Assembly (NCBI GenBank): GCA_002405525.1
Contig: DHLY01000058.1
Location: 92,622 to 122,284, forward strand
Source of the DNA: Proteobacteria bacterium UBA4656
GTDB taxonomy: Bacteria; Pseudomonadota; Gammaproteobacteria; Xanthomonadales; Ahniellaceae
DNA length: 29,663 nt
Reading direction: 5' to 3'
Part shown: positions 1-7,205 of the stretch, piece after piece
How positions within the stretch are numbered: the first letter of the stretch is position 1
Layout of the letters: every line of letters begins with the position of its first letter
Made by a program: the position numbers and the translations under genes
The notes under the pieces: generated by a model
Told to the model about the DNA's origin: nothing
The model's input: the letters and a program-made list of their open reading frames with translations, nothing else
Database searches by the model: none

Positions 1-95
1 CCCCGACTTTCCCGGAGGCTCCAAACCTTGAGAGTACGGAGCGATGGACAAGACGAAGCGGTTCTCACCGGAAGTGCGGGAGCGGGCGGTGCGTG
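1..95 (+). mobile_element. 5' remnant of an IS3-family insertion sequence (OrfA start)
   Basis: An ATG at 44, preceded by a GGAG ribosome site, opens a frame whose first 17 residues (MDKTKRFSPEVRERAVR) match the N-terminus of IS3-family OrfA transposases, which bind DNA through a helix-turn-helix. After position ~95 the family pattern stops: the expected MVFE-type continuation is replaced by low-complexity Arg/Pro/Ala residues, and the minus-strand GNAT gene ends at 157. The bases 1-22 (ccccgactttcccggaggct at 1-20) look like the inner part of an IS3-type left inverted repeat that begins outside the window. I read this as the left ~95 bases of an element whose remainder is deleted. The frame stays open to 388 but is not a functional transposase. 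Confidence 0.6.
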
Positions 96-156
96 TTCCT
101 CGATCCCGCGGCAGTCCTATCGCGCTGCACGCAGCGCCGTCACGCGGCGGGCGAAG

Positions 157-717
157 TCAGCCGGCGCCGTCATCCTCGCCGCGAAGTTCCCGCGGCGTGC
201 ACGCGAACCACGCCAGCGGCTTCGGCCCGTACTGCGCGAATGTCCGCTCGCCCTCGCGCCGCATGCCTAGCTTCAGCAGCACGCGCTGCGAAACCAGGTT
301 ATCGAGGTTCACGATTCCATGGATCGCCGGCAGCCCCAGCGTGCGGAAGCCGTGCCGCATCACCACGCGCGCCATTTCCGTCGCATAACCGCGGCCCCAC
401 ATGGCGCGGCGCAGCGTATAGCCGACCTGGATGTGGTCCTCGCCGCGGATGTGGTTGAGCAGGTGCAGGCCGGCGAAGGCGCCGGTATGACGCTCGAAGG
501 TCGCCCAGATACCCAGCCCCGGATGGCGCGGGTAGTAGTCGAGCACGCGCTCGGCATAGGTGCGCTGCGCCACCTCGCGCGACTGCACGCCGCCGACGTG
601 GACTGCCACCTCGGGGTCCGCATAGAGCGCGGCGTAGTGTTCGAAGTGCGCCGCGTCGTCGCGGAACCGGCGCAGCAGCAAGCGCGGCGATTGCAGGATG
701 TCATCGGGAGCGCGCAT
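157..717 (-). CDS. GNAT family N-acetyltransferase (RimJ/RimL-like)
   Basis: 186-aa cytoplasmic protein of the GNAT superfamily, Acetyltransf_3/RimJ-RimL branch, which moves an acetyl group from acetyl-CoA to an amine, often a protein N-terminus or small molecule. Residues 9-17 (QSPRLLLRR) are the usual opening 'T.RL.LR'. The acetyl-CoA pyrophosphate motif A is at ~104-114 (RAMWGRGYATE), and the closing N-x2-N-x2-S...K-x-G pattern is at 137-151. The length is normal for the family. The frame is open far upstream (to 1116) but family similarity begins at this ATG. The bases AACAAT lie seven bases upstream of it, a possible -10 box. It is divergent from the PhzF-like gene with about 60 bases between them. 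The substrate cannot be told. Its stop lies 60 bases from the IS remnant. Confidence 0.88.
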   Translation of the reverse strand: MRAPDDILQSPRLLLRRFRDDAAHFEHYAALYADPEVAVHVGGVQSREVAQRTYAERVLDYYPRHPGLGIWATFERHTGAFAGLHLLNHIRGEDHIQVGYTLRRAMWGRGYATEMARVVMRHGFRTLGLPAIHGIVNLDNLVSQRVLLKLGMRREGERTFAQYGPKPLAWFACTPRELRGEDDGAG

Positions 718-777
718 TGTGTGGATTGTTGCACGCGCGCGGTGTAGCGCTTTGGCGCGATCGGCTAGGCTCGCGTG

Positions 778-1668
778 GTGCGTCAGATCCGATTCCTGCA
801 ACTCGATGTGTTCGCCGAACGCGCCGGCGGCGGCAACCCGCTGGGCGTGGTGCTGGGTGCCGATGGCTGGAACGATCGTCGGCTGCAGTCGCTGGCGCGC
901 TGGCTGGACCTGGTCGAAACCACCTTCGTGCTGCCGCCGACGCAGCCGGGCGCCGACTACCGCGTGCGCATCTTCACCCCGGTGCGCGAGATCCCCTTCG
1001 CCGGCCATCCCAGCGTCGGCACCGCACACGCCGTGCTCGCCACGGGTGCCGCGATGGCGCCGCAGGGCCGGCTGGTGCAGCAATGCGGCGCCGGCCTGCT
1101 GCCGCTGCGCGTCCAAGGCCCGGCCGGCGAATGGCGCATCGCCGTGCAGTCGCCGGCCGCGCGCTGCGTGCGCCGCGCGCCCGACCTCGATTCCAGCCTC
1201 GCCTTCATCCTCGACGGCGTCGCGACCGGCCCCTCGCCCACCGCACTGGTGGAAGGCGGCCGGCGCTGGTGGGTGGTCGAGTTCGCCGATCCCGCGGCGC
1301 TACGCGCCTGGCGCGCGCCGCACGCCGCCATCGCCGCGCTGGCCCGCGCCACCGACAGCCTCGGCATCGCCGCCTTCGCGCGCGAAGCGGGACCGTCTCC
1401 CGCCCTGGTCGTGCGCGCCTTTCCCTGCGGCGTGGGCATCGACGAGGACCCCGCCTCCGGCGCCGCCAATGGCCTCATTGCGTCGTGGCTGCGCGAACGG
1501 GAACCCACCGGCACGCTGTCTCGCGGTTACAACGTGAGCCAGGGCCGCGAGATCGGCCACGACGCGCGACTCGACGTCGCCATCGACGCCGACGGCACGG
1601 TGTGGGTCGGCGGGCGCTCGCACGTGGTGGTGGATGGGCGATTGGAGTGGCAAGACCCAAGTCGATGA
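778..1668 (+). CDS. PhzF family isomerase/epimerase
   Basis: 296-aa protein of the PhzF phenazine-biosynthesis-like family (diaminopimelate-epimerase fold, two similar halves). The family acts by acid-base proton transfer; PhzF itself isomerises trans-2,3-dihydro-3-hydroxyanthranilate, and most relatives have unknown substrates. Visible landmarks: start RQIRFLQLDVF, the general acid/base Glu at 47 (LVETTFV), EIPFAGHPSVGTA at 71-83 and DEDPASGAANG at 222-232. The last two are the paired binding loops of the fold. I chose GTG 778 over the in-frame GTG 775 because TAGGCT (766-771) then lies exactly six bases upstream, as for three other genes here, and because relatives start at M-R-Q-I. No phenazine genes are nearby, so a role in phenazine synthesis is not supported. 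putP follows 75 bases downstream on the same strand and may be co-transcribed. Confidence 0.9.
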   Translation: MRQIRFLQLDVFAERAGGGNPLGVVLGADGWNDRRLQSLARWLDLVETTFVLPPTQPGADYRVRIFTPVREIPFAGHPSVGTAHAVLATGAAMAPQGRLVQQCGAGLLPLRVQGPAGEWRIAVQSPAARCVRRAPDLDSSLAFILDGVATGPSPTALVEGGRRWWVVEFADPAALRAWRAPHAAIAALARATDSLGIAAFAREAGPSPALVVRAFPCGVGIDEDPASGAANGLIASWLREREPTGTLSRGYNVSQGREIGHDARLDVAIDADGTVWVGGRSHVVVDGRLEWQDPSR

Positions 1669-1743
1669 GATCCCCGCAGCGCGGATTGACGCCGCCCCCC
1701 ACTTGCATTGTCATGCGGCCTTTCCACTCGCCCGCCGCCGCCC

Positions 1744-3231
1744 ATGACCGCCACCCTGCCCACCCTCGCCACCTTCGGCGTCTACATCGCCGGCATGCTG
1801 CTGATCGGCTTCTGGGCTTGGCGGCGTACGCGGGACTTCGACGACTTCATTCTTGGCGGCCGCAGCCTCAATCCGTGGGTGACGGCGCTGGCCGCGGGTG
1901 CGTCCGACATGAGCGGCTGGCTGCTGATGGGTCTGCCGGGGGCGCTGTACGCGGGCGGGGCCAGCGAGGCCTGGATCGCGATCGGGCTGGTCATCGGCGC
2001 CTGGGCGAACTGGCGCTACGTGGCGGCGCGCCTTCGCATCTACACCGAGCGGGCGCAGAACGCGCTCACCCTGCCCGACTACTTCACCGCGCGCTTCGAG
2101 GACACGAGCCGATTGTTGCGGGTGATCCCGGCGCTGGTGATCCTGGTCTTCTTCGCGATCTATTCGGCCTCGGGCATCGTGGCCGGCGCGCGCCTGTTCG
2201 AGAGCCTGTTCGAAGTGTCCTACCCGGTGGCGATGCTGGCCGGTGCGGCGGCGACCATCGCCTACACGGCGATCGGCGGCTTCCTCGCGGTGAGCTGGAC
2301 CGACACCGTGCAGGCCACGCTGATGATCCTCGCCCTGCTGATCGCGCCGGTGGTGGTGATCGCCTCTGCGGGCGGGCCGGCGGAAAGCGTGGCGCTGGTG
2401 CAGCAGTTCGACCCGGCACGGCTGGACTGGTTCCACGGGACGACGTTCGTCGGCATCCTGTCGCTGATGGCCTGGGGCCTCGGCTACGTGGGCCAGCCGC
2501 ACATCCTGGCCCGCTTCATGGCGGCGGAATCGGCCGCCGCGATCGCACCGGCGCGGCGCATCGCGATGACCTGGATGGTGCTCTGCCTCGCCGGCGCGAT
2601 GGCCTGCGGCTTCTTCGGCATCGCCTGGGCGCTGGGCAACCCCGAGGCCAAGGCCCTCATCGATGCCAACCCGGAGCGCGTGTTCCTGGTGCTCTCGCGC
2701 GAACTGTTCAATCCGTGGATCGGCGGCGTGCTGCTGGCCGCGGTGCTGGCGGCGATCATGAGCACGCTGTCTTGCCAGCTGCTGGTGTGCTCCAGCGCGC
2801 TGACGGAAGACCTCTACAAGCCCTTCCTGCGCCCGCGCGCCAGCCAGCGCGAGCTGGTCTGGGTGGGGCGGCTGACCCTGCTCGCGGTCGCGGTGGTGGC
2901 GATCCTGCTCGCGTGGAACCCGGAGAACCGCGTGCTCGACATGGTGAGCTACGCCTGGGCCGGCTTCGGCGCCGCCTTCGGCCCGGTGGTGGTGCTGTCG
3001 CTGCTGTGGCCACGCATGACGCGCAACGGCGCGCTGGTCGGCATGGTGGTGGGCGCGGCGGTGGTGCTGGTGTGGAAGCAGTACGCCTGGTTCGGCCTGT
3101 ATGAAATGGTGCCGGGCGTGGTGCTGGCTGCGCTGGCGATCGTGGTGGTGTCGCGGCTGGGCGCGCCGCCATCGGCGTCGATCGACGCGCGGTTCGAGGA
3201 CGTGGCCGCGGAGTACCGCGCTTTGCGCTGA
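1744..3231 (+). CDS. putP: Sodium/proline symporter PutP
   Basis: 495-aa inner-membrane transporter of the sodium:solute symporter family (LeuT fold, about 13 helices), close to the 502 residues of E. coli PutP. It imports L-proline with Na+. The N-terminus aligns closely with E. coli PutP: FGVYIAGMLLIGFWAW, then FDDFILGGRSL, then GASDMSGWLLMGLPGA with the Na+-site Asp at residue 55, the same number as in E. coli. The second Na+-site segment is present as AAIMSTLSCQLLVCSS, with the Ser-Thr pair known to matter for Na+ binding. The ATG at 1744 reproduces the family start; the frame is open to 1708 only with a poor leader. No Shine-Dalgarno is visible. There is no putA proline dehydrogenase in the window. 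Membrane topology and the proline specificity are inferred from family similarity. Confidence 0.93.
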   Translation: MTATLPTLATFGVYIAGMLLIGFWAWRRTRDFDDFILGGRSLNPWVTALAAGASDMSGWLLMGLPGALYAGGASEAWIAIGLVIGAWANWRYVAARLRIYTERAQNALTLPDYFTARFEDTSRLLRVIPALVILVFFAIYSASGIVAGARLFESLFEVSYPVAMLAGAAATIAYTAIGGFLAVSWTDTVQATLMILALLIAPVVVIASAGGPAESVALVQQFDPARLDWFHGTTFVGILSLMAWGLGYVGQPHILARFMAAESAAAIAPARRIAMTWMVLCLAGAMACGFFGIAWALGNPEAKALIDANPERVFLVLSRELFNPWIGGVLLAAVLAAIMSTLSCQLLVCSSALTEDLYKPFLRPRASQRELVWVGRLTLLAVAVVAILLAWNPENRVLDMVSYAWAGFGAAFGPVVVLSLLWPRMTRNGALVGMVVGAAVVLVWKQYAWFGLYEMVPGVVLAALAIVVVSRLGAPPSASIDARFEDVAAEYRALR

Positions 3232-3286
3232 CGCTGCATCGCCCCCGACCCTGCCATTCTACGCAATCGGGAGCGGGGTTGAACCG

Positions 3287-3308
3287 ACCGGGCGCCGAGT
3301 TGCCCGGT
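3287..3308. terminator. Stem-loop between convergent putP and PIN genes
   Basis: ACCGGGC (3287-3293), an eight-base loop and GCCCGGT (3302-3308) form a perfect 7-bp stem between two genes that end toward each other. There is no adjoining T-run for putP (a TTTTT lies ~20 bases further on), so this is a weak or Rho-assisted terminator candidate. Confidence 0.35.
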
Positions 3309-3376
3309 GAACGCGTCGAGCGCGCCGCGACTTTTTCGACCTTTCGGCAGGTCTGGTCGCACTGCGCGCAAGGCTC

Positions 3377-3931
3377 CTATACGGGCGGCGAAGCCTGTTC
3401 CAGCAGCGCGACCGCGGCCAGCGGGGGCAGCACGATGAAGCCGGCGACCGCCTGCCCGCGGCGCGACAGGCGCAGAAGGCTGTCGTCGCGCGTGACGAGG
3501 ACGCGGGCCGCGCAGCGGGCGGCGAGTTCGAGGAACTTCTGGTCGTCGGGGTCCTTGCAGCGCGGCAGCGGTGGCGATGCCGCAATCGGGCTCGTGGCCG
3601 ACGCCGCAGTCGTATCGGGTGCCGCCGCGGTCGGCACCTGCGACGCAAGCCCTGCCGGCGAACCCAGCGGGGCGGCAGCATCCCCAGCGGGCCATTCGAC
3701 GACGAGCGCATCGAACGCCGCCTCGGCCACGGCGATGCGTTCGGCTTCGAACGCCAGGTGCCGATAGCGCAGCACGCGCTGCCATTCCGCGCGGCATACT
3801 GCGTCCGTCACCGCCAGCGCGCGGTTCGATTCCAGCAGGGCGCGCAGCGGGCCGCCGACCCGGTCGTTGAACACGAACAGATCGAGGCAGGCATTGGTGT
3901 CCAGTACCAGCCGTGGAATCGTCGAGACCAT
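3377..3931 (-). CDS. PIN-domain protein (putative toxin component, PIN family) with a low-complexity insert
   Basis: 184-aa PIN-domain protein, a Mg2+-dependent RNase fold used by VapC-like toxins. The acidic active-site residues are visible: Asp11 ([11 protein letters not shown]), Glu49 (CRAEW), Asp127/129/130 ([13 protein letters not shown]) and Asp149 ([10 protein letters not shown]). This pattern is that of the 'putative toxin-antitoxin system toxin component, PIN family' group (formerly COG1569-like). Unusually, residues ~82-122 are an Ala/Pro/Ser/Thr-rich stretch inserted just before the P-x-C-K-D-P-D-D segment. It probably forms a disordered linker or loop. The chosen ATG at 3931 has TAGGCT exactly six bases upstream; a GTG lies two codons earlier. 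No antitoxin gene is beside it: the neighbour is a divergent membrane protein. So a toxin-antitoxin role is only a family-based guess. Confidence 0.8.
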   Translation of the reverse strand: MVSTIPRLVLDTNACLDLFVFNDRVGGPLRALLESNRALAVTDAVCRAEWQRVLRYRHLAFEAERIAVAEAAFDALVVEWPAGDAAAPLGSPAGLASQVPTAAAPDTTAASATSPIAASPPLPRCKDPDDQKFLELAARCAARVLVTRDDSLLRLSRRGQAVAGFIVLPPLAAVALLEQASPPV

Positions 3932-4002
3932 CGACACAGCCTACCGCCGGCAGGCCGCCGCCCGTACACTCCGCGCTCTCTTGGACCGATTTTGAACTCC
4001 GA

Positions 4003-4947
4003 ATGGCCGGCTCAAGCCTGTTCGCCCTGATCGACGACATCGCCACCATCCTGGATGACGTCTCCGTCATGACCAAAGTGGCGGCCAAGAAGACCGCCGG
4101 CGTGCTGGGCGACGACCTCGCGCTGAACGCGCAGCAGGTCACGGGCGTGGCGAGCGAACGCGAACTGCCGGTGGTGTGGGCGGTCGCGAAGGGATCGACG
4201 ATCAACAAGGTGATCCTGGTGCCGGCCGCACTGCTGATCAGCGCGCTCGCGCCCTGGGCGGTCCTGCCGCTGATGATGGTGGGCGGGCTGTTCCTTTGCT
4301 ACGAGGGCGTGGAGAAGCTGGCGCACAAGTTCCTGCATCCGGCGAAGAAGGCAGCGCACGAGGCGGACCTCAAGAAGGCGGTCGCAGACCCGAACGTGGA
4401 TCTCGTCGCACTCGAGAAGGACAAGATCAAGGGCGCGGTCAGGACCGACTTCATCCTTTCCGCCGAGATCATCGTGATCACGCTGGGCTCGGTGAGCGCA
4501 GCACCGTTCGCCACCCAGGTGCTGACACTTTGCTCGATCGCGACGCTGATGACGGTGGGCGTTTACGGGCTCGTGGCCGGCATCGTCAAGCTCGACGACC
4601 TCGGGGTGTACCTGTACCGCGCACGGGGCGACGGTCTCGCCGCGGTCAAGCGCGCGCTGGGCAGCGCCATCCTCGCCTTCGCACCGTGGTTCATGAAGGC
4701 GCTGTCGGTCCTGGGCACGGCGGCGATGTTCCTGGTCGGCGGCGGCATCGTCGTGCATGGCATTCATGCCATTGCCGACACCTTCGGCGCCTGGGCCACG
4801 GCCTTGCTCGGCGCCGGCGAGGGCATCGGCCGCACCTTGCTGCTGACCACCTTCGACGGGGTGTTCGGCGTGCTGGCCGGCGCGGCGGTGCTGGCGGTGG
4901 TGCTGGCGGGCAAGAAGGTGTTCGGGCGCAGGGCAGCGGCCGCCTGA
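4003..4947 (+). CDS. DUF808 family inner-membrane protein (YedI-like)
   Basis: 314-aa multi-pass membrane protein of the DUF808 family, near the length of E. coli YedI (~305 aa). The start [20 protein letters not shown], the following [19 protein letters not shown] and [13 protein letters not shown]2-NKVILVP are nearly the same as in YedI. Hydrophobic segments are evident at about 68-100, 150-175, 180-205, 230-260 and 285-305. The family's molecular function is unknown. The ATG has no Shine-Dalgarno; TACACT at 3965-3970 is a reasonable -10 box giving a leader of about 26 bases. The gene is divergent from the PIN gene with 71 bases between the starts. A palindromic repeat follows directly after the stop. 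Confidence 0.9.
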   Translation: MAGSSLFALIDDIATILDDVSVMTKVAAKKTAGVLGDDLALNAQQVTGVASERELPVVWAVAKGSTINKVILVPAALLISALAPWAVLPLMMVGGLFLCYEGVEKLAHKFLHPAKKAAHEADLKKAVADPNVDLVALEKDKIKGAVRTDFILSAEIIVITLGSVSAAPFATQVLTLCSIATLMTVGVYGLVAGIVKLDDLGVYLYRARGDGLAAVKRALGSAILAFAPWFMKALSVLGTAAMFLVGGGIVVHGIHAIADTFGAWATALLGAGEGIGRTLLLTTFDGVFGVLAGAAVLAVVLAGKKVFGRRAAAA

Positions 4948-4959
4948 GCCGGGCCCCTG

Positions 4960-5050
4960 CCTTTGGGAGCGAGCATCGCTCGCGACCGCAGCACCAGAAT
5001 CCCGCCGAACGGCGTCGCGTGCGGTCGCGAGCGATGCTCGCTCCCAAAGG
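4960..5050. repeat. Palindromic REP/BIME-like element with perfect 31-base arms
   Basis: The 31 bases at 4960-4990 are the exact reverse complement of 5020-5050, separated by a 29-base loop. Each arm contains its own small palindrome (GCGAG..CTCGC), so the unit can fold either as one long hairpin or as two REP-like hairpins in opposite orientation. A further small palindrome (CATCGC-GA-GCGATG, 5054-5067) follows and reuses the same core letters. The GGGAGCGAGC..GCTCGC core is of the type found scattered between genes in Xanthomonadales and pseudomonads. It lies between two plus-strand genes and may end or stabilise the DUF808 transcript. Confidence 0.85.
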
Positions 5051-5117
5051 AGGCATCGCGAGCGATGTCAGCGCGCGGGCGCGGCACGCGTTCACGCCAG
5101 GGCAAGGCGGCCAACGC

Positions 5118-5132
5118 TACTGTCGCGCCATG
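5118..5132 (+). promoter_or_regulatory. TANNNT-N6-ATG leaderless-type start site of the SOUL gene
   Basis: TACTGT (5118-5123), six bases, then ATG (5130). There is no Shine-Dalgarno. The same spacing occurs before the PhzF-like gene (766-780), the PIN gene (3929-3942, minus) and the DUF3228 gene (22136-22150, minus). A -10 box six bases before the start codon would place the transcription start at or next to the ATG. Confidence 0.45.
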
Positions 5133-5750
5133 AGATCACACGCCGTCCTGCCGCTGCTCGCCGCCCTCCTCCTGCTCGCCGCCGGAGCGACCGCCATGGC
5201 CTACGAATCGCCCGACTACCGCGTGCTGTCGACCGCCGAGGGCTACGAGGTGCGCGAGGTCGCCGCCCACCTCGCGGTCGAGACCACGGTCCAGGGCAGT
5301 TACTCGCAGTCGCGCAACCGTGCCTTCCGACGCCTCTTCGATTACATCCAGGGCAACAACACCGCGCGCGGCAAGATCGCGATGACGGTGCCGGTGACCA
5401 CCGAGCCGGTGTCGCAGAAGATCGACATGACCGTGCCGGTGACCAGCTCGGCGGCCGGGGTCGGGCACACCATGCAGTTCGTCCTGCCCAAGGCCTTCGA
5501 TCGCGACACCGCACCGCTGCCCAACGATCCCGCGGTGCGGCTGGTCGACATCCCGGCCGAGAAGGTCGCGGTGCGCCGCTTCTCCGGGTCCTCGTCGGAG
5601 TCGAACTGGCGCGAGCACGAGGCCGAACTGCTCGCGGCGCTGGCGCGCGACGGGCTGGAGGCGGCCGGGCCGTCGCGCTTCGCCGTCTACAACGGCCCGA
5701 TCACACCGTGGTTCATGCGCCGCAACGAAGTCGTGGTGCCGCTGCGCTGA
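5130..5750 (+). CDS. SOUL family haem-binding protein, exported
   Basis: 206-aa protein. Residues 1-24 form a Sec signal peptide (MRSH, hydrophobic Leu/Ala core, TAMA cleavage), so the mature protein starts near Tyr25 in the periplasm. The mature part is a SOUL/HBP domain: YESPDYRVLSTAEGYEVREV, then ETTVQGSY, then two copies of the conserved 'I-x-M-T-x-P-V' segment (KIAMTVPVT and KIDMTVPVT), and AVRRFSG followed by the last strands. Members bind haem or other tetrapyrroles; the bacterial role is not settled. The start is fixed by the signal peptide and by the -10-like TACTGT six bases upstream. It faces the permease gene tail to tail. No haem-synthesis or uptake partner is adjacent; the TonB receptor further on has no visible tie to it. 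Confidence 0.9.
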   Translation: MRSHAVLPLLAALLLLAAGATAMAYESPDYRVLSTAEGYEVREVAAHLAVETTVQGSYSQSRNRAFRRLFDYIQGNNTARGKIAMTVPVTTEPVSQKIDMTVPVTSSAAGVGHTMQFVLPKAFDRDTAPLPNDPAVRLVDIPAEKVAVRRFSGSSSESNWREHEAELLAALARDGLEAAGPSRFAVYNGPITPWFMRRNEVVVPLR

Positions 5751-5778
5751 GCGGCTGGGAACAGCTTCTCAGGCAGGG

Positions 5779-5796
5779 CATGCACGCCAGTGCATG
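5779..5796. terminator. Stem-loop between convergent SOUL and permease genes
   Basis: CATGCAC (5779-5785), loop GCCA, GTGCATG (5790-5796): a perfect 7-bp stem with a tetraloop, 29 bases after the SOUL stop and ~90 bases beyond the permease stop. There is no T-run beside it. Confidence 0.35.
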
Positions 5797-5842
5797 ATTC
5801 GCGGGAGCGAGTCCTGGCATGGGCGGAATTCGCGACTGGAAG

Positions 5843-5863
5843 AACGCGAAAGACGCCGTTTTT
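5843..5863 (+). terminator. Candidate Rho-independent terminator for the SOUL gene
   Basis: AACGCG (5843-5848), a short A-rich loop and CGC(C)GTT with one bulged base, running into TTTTT (5859-5863). The stem is short and imperfect, but the T-run and the place between convergent genes fit. Confidence 0.4.
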
Positions 5864-5888
5864 CTGAAGAGGTTCTGAGCGCACCGGT

Positions 5889-7205
5889 TCACGCGCGCAG
5901 AATGCGGCGCCGCGACCACAGGTAGATCGGCGCGCCCGCCAGCGCCAGCGCGAGCGCCCAACCCAGCGATTCGGCGCCGACCCCGGAGAGCGCGAGCAGC
6001 GCATAGCCGCCGCCGAGCGCCGCCGCGAGCGCCGCCCCGTCGCCGGGCGCGCCACCCTCGCGACGCCAGAGGACGAACAGGGCCAGCGCGCAGCCGAGAT
6101 ACAGCGGCAGCGTGGCGGCCGTCACCACGGTGGTCAGGAACGTGTAGGCCTGCGCCAGGGTGCCGCTGTAGGACATCGCCACCATCGCGCTGGCCAGCGA
6201 CCCGCACAGCAGCAAGGCACGCTGTGGCGCGCCGCGGCGGTTGTCGACGGCCAGCCATCCCGGCAGCGCGCCCTCGCGCGCCATGGTGCGCGTCAGCTCG
6301 CCCGCCAGCAGGGTCCAGCCGTTGAGCGCACCGAGGCCGCTCACCACGACGAACACCGCGATCCAGCGGCCACCACCCACGCCGACCGCCACCTCGAAAG
6401 CCTCCACGAAGGGCGCGCCGGAGGCCGCGAGACGCTCCGGCGGCAGCAGCAGCATCGGCACCGCGCAGACGGCTACGTAGACCAGTCCGGTCAGCACGGC
6501 GCCAACCAGGGTCGCGCGCGGGATGGTGGTGGCCGGATCGCGCACGGCGCGCGCGGGAAACGACGCCGATTCGATTCCGAGCATGGCGAACAGCGCGATG
6601 GTGGATGCCGCCAGGGTGGCGCCGAAGGAGATCTCGGCGCGGGGATAGTCGAGGCGCAGCGTGCCGGGCGCGGTGGCGGACAGCCAGAGTCCGACCCCCG
6701 CCAGCGCCGCCATCGGCAGCAGTTTGAGCAGGGTGGTGGCAACCTGCACACCGCCACCGGCGCGCGCGCCCAACAGGGAAACGCCGACGAAGCCCCAGAC
6801 CAGCGCCAGGCCCAGCGGCCAGGCCGGCAACACCGCCAGCGGCGGCCACAGCGCGCCGAGATATCCGACGATGCCCACCGCCAGCGTGGCCAGCGTCACC
6901 CACACCGACACCCAGTAGCACCAGCCGACCGCGAACGCGGCACGGGCACCGAGCGCCATCCGGATCCACGAGAAGGCGCCGTCCTCGCCGGGCAGCCGAC
7001 GCGCCAGCCGGGCGAACACGCGCGCGATGCACAGGCAACCGACCACGGTCACGATCCATCCCAGCAGGGCGTTCCAGCCGTAGGGCGCGAGGCTCGCCGG
7101 CAGCAGGAAGATGCCCATGCCGATGGTGTTGCCCATCACCAGGGCGGTGCACATCCAGAAGCCGAGCACGCGCTGCGGCGTGCCGGCGGCGGCGTCGCCC
7201 CTCAC
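5889..7205 (-). CDS. APC superfamily amino-acid permease
   Basis: 438-aa polytopic inner-membrane protein with about 12 hydrophobic helices, of the amino acid-polyamine-organocation superfamily. The diagnostic first-helix motif is present: GNTIGMGIFLLPASLA at residues ~24-39 closely resembles the substrate-binding G-x-x-x-G-x-G-x-F-L-L-P of the AdiC/CadB/PotE antiporter branch. A second landmark is AMLGIESASFPA in helix 6, where AdiC-type carriers hold the gating aromatic/acid region. The GTG start overlaps the amidohydrolase stop (GTGA), so translation is coupled and it is the last gene of the Rieske-amidohydrolase-permease operon. It could import, or exchange, the amino acid or amine made by the two enzymes. 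Substrate is not predictable from sequence alone. Confidence 0.88.
   Translation of the reverse strand: MRGDAAAGTPQRVLGFWMCTALVMGNTIGMGIFLLPASLAPYGWNALLGWIVTVVGCLCIARVFARLARRLPGEDGAFSWIRMALGARAAFAVGWCYWVSVWVTLATLAVGIVGYLGALWPPLAVLPAWPLGLALVWGFVGVSLLGARAGGGVQVATTLLKLLPMAALAGVGLWLSATAPGTLRLDYPRAEISFGATLAASTIALFAMLGIESASFPARAVRDPATTIPRATLVGAVLTGLVYVAVCAVPMLLLPPERLAASGAPFVEAFEVAVGVGGGRWIAVFVVVSGLGALNGWTLLAGELTRTMAREGALPGWLAVDNRRGAPQRALLLCGSLASAMVAMSYSGTLAQAYTFLTTVVTAATLPLYLGCALALFVLWRREGGAPGDGAALAAALGGGYALLALSGVGAESLGWALALALAGAPIYLWSRRRILRA

Noticed and set aside
775..1668. Start of the PhzF-like gene at GTG 775
   Set aside because: GTG 778 fits relatives (M-R-Q-I) and puts the -10-like box at the same six-base spacing as in three other genes.
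717..3104. A 795-codon open plus-strand frame overlapping the PhzF and putP genes
   Set aside because: It is almost all Arg/Gly/Ala/Pro, as expected of an off-frame reading of GC-rich coding DNA, and covers two well-recognised genes.
778..3231. A phenazine or proline-catabolism cluster from PhzF plus PutP
   Set aside because: No phenazine genes or putA present; the two genes are simply adjacent.
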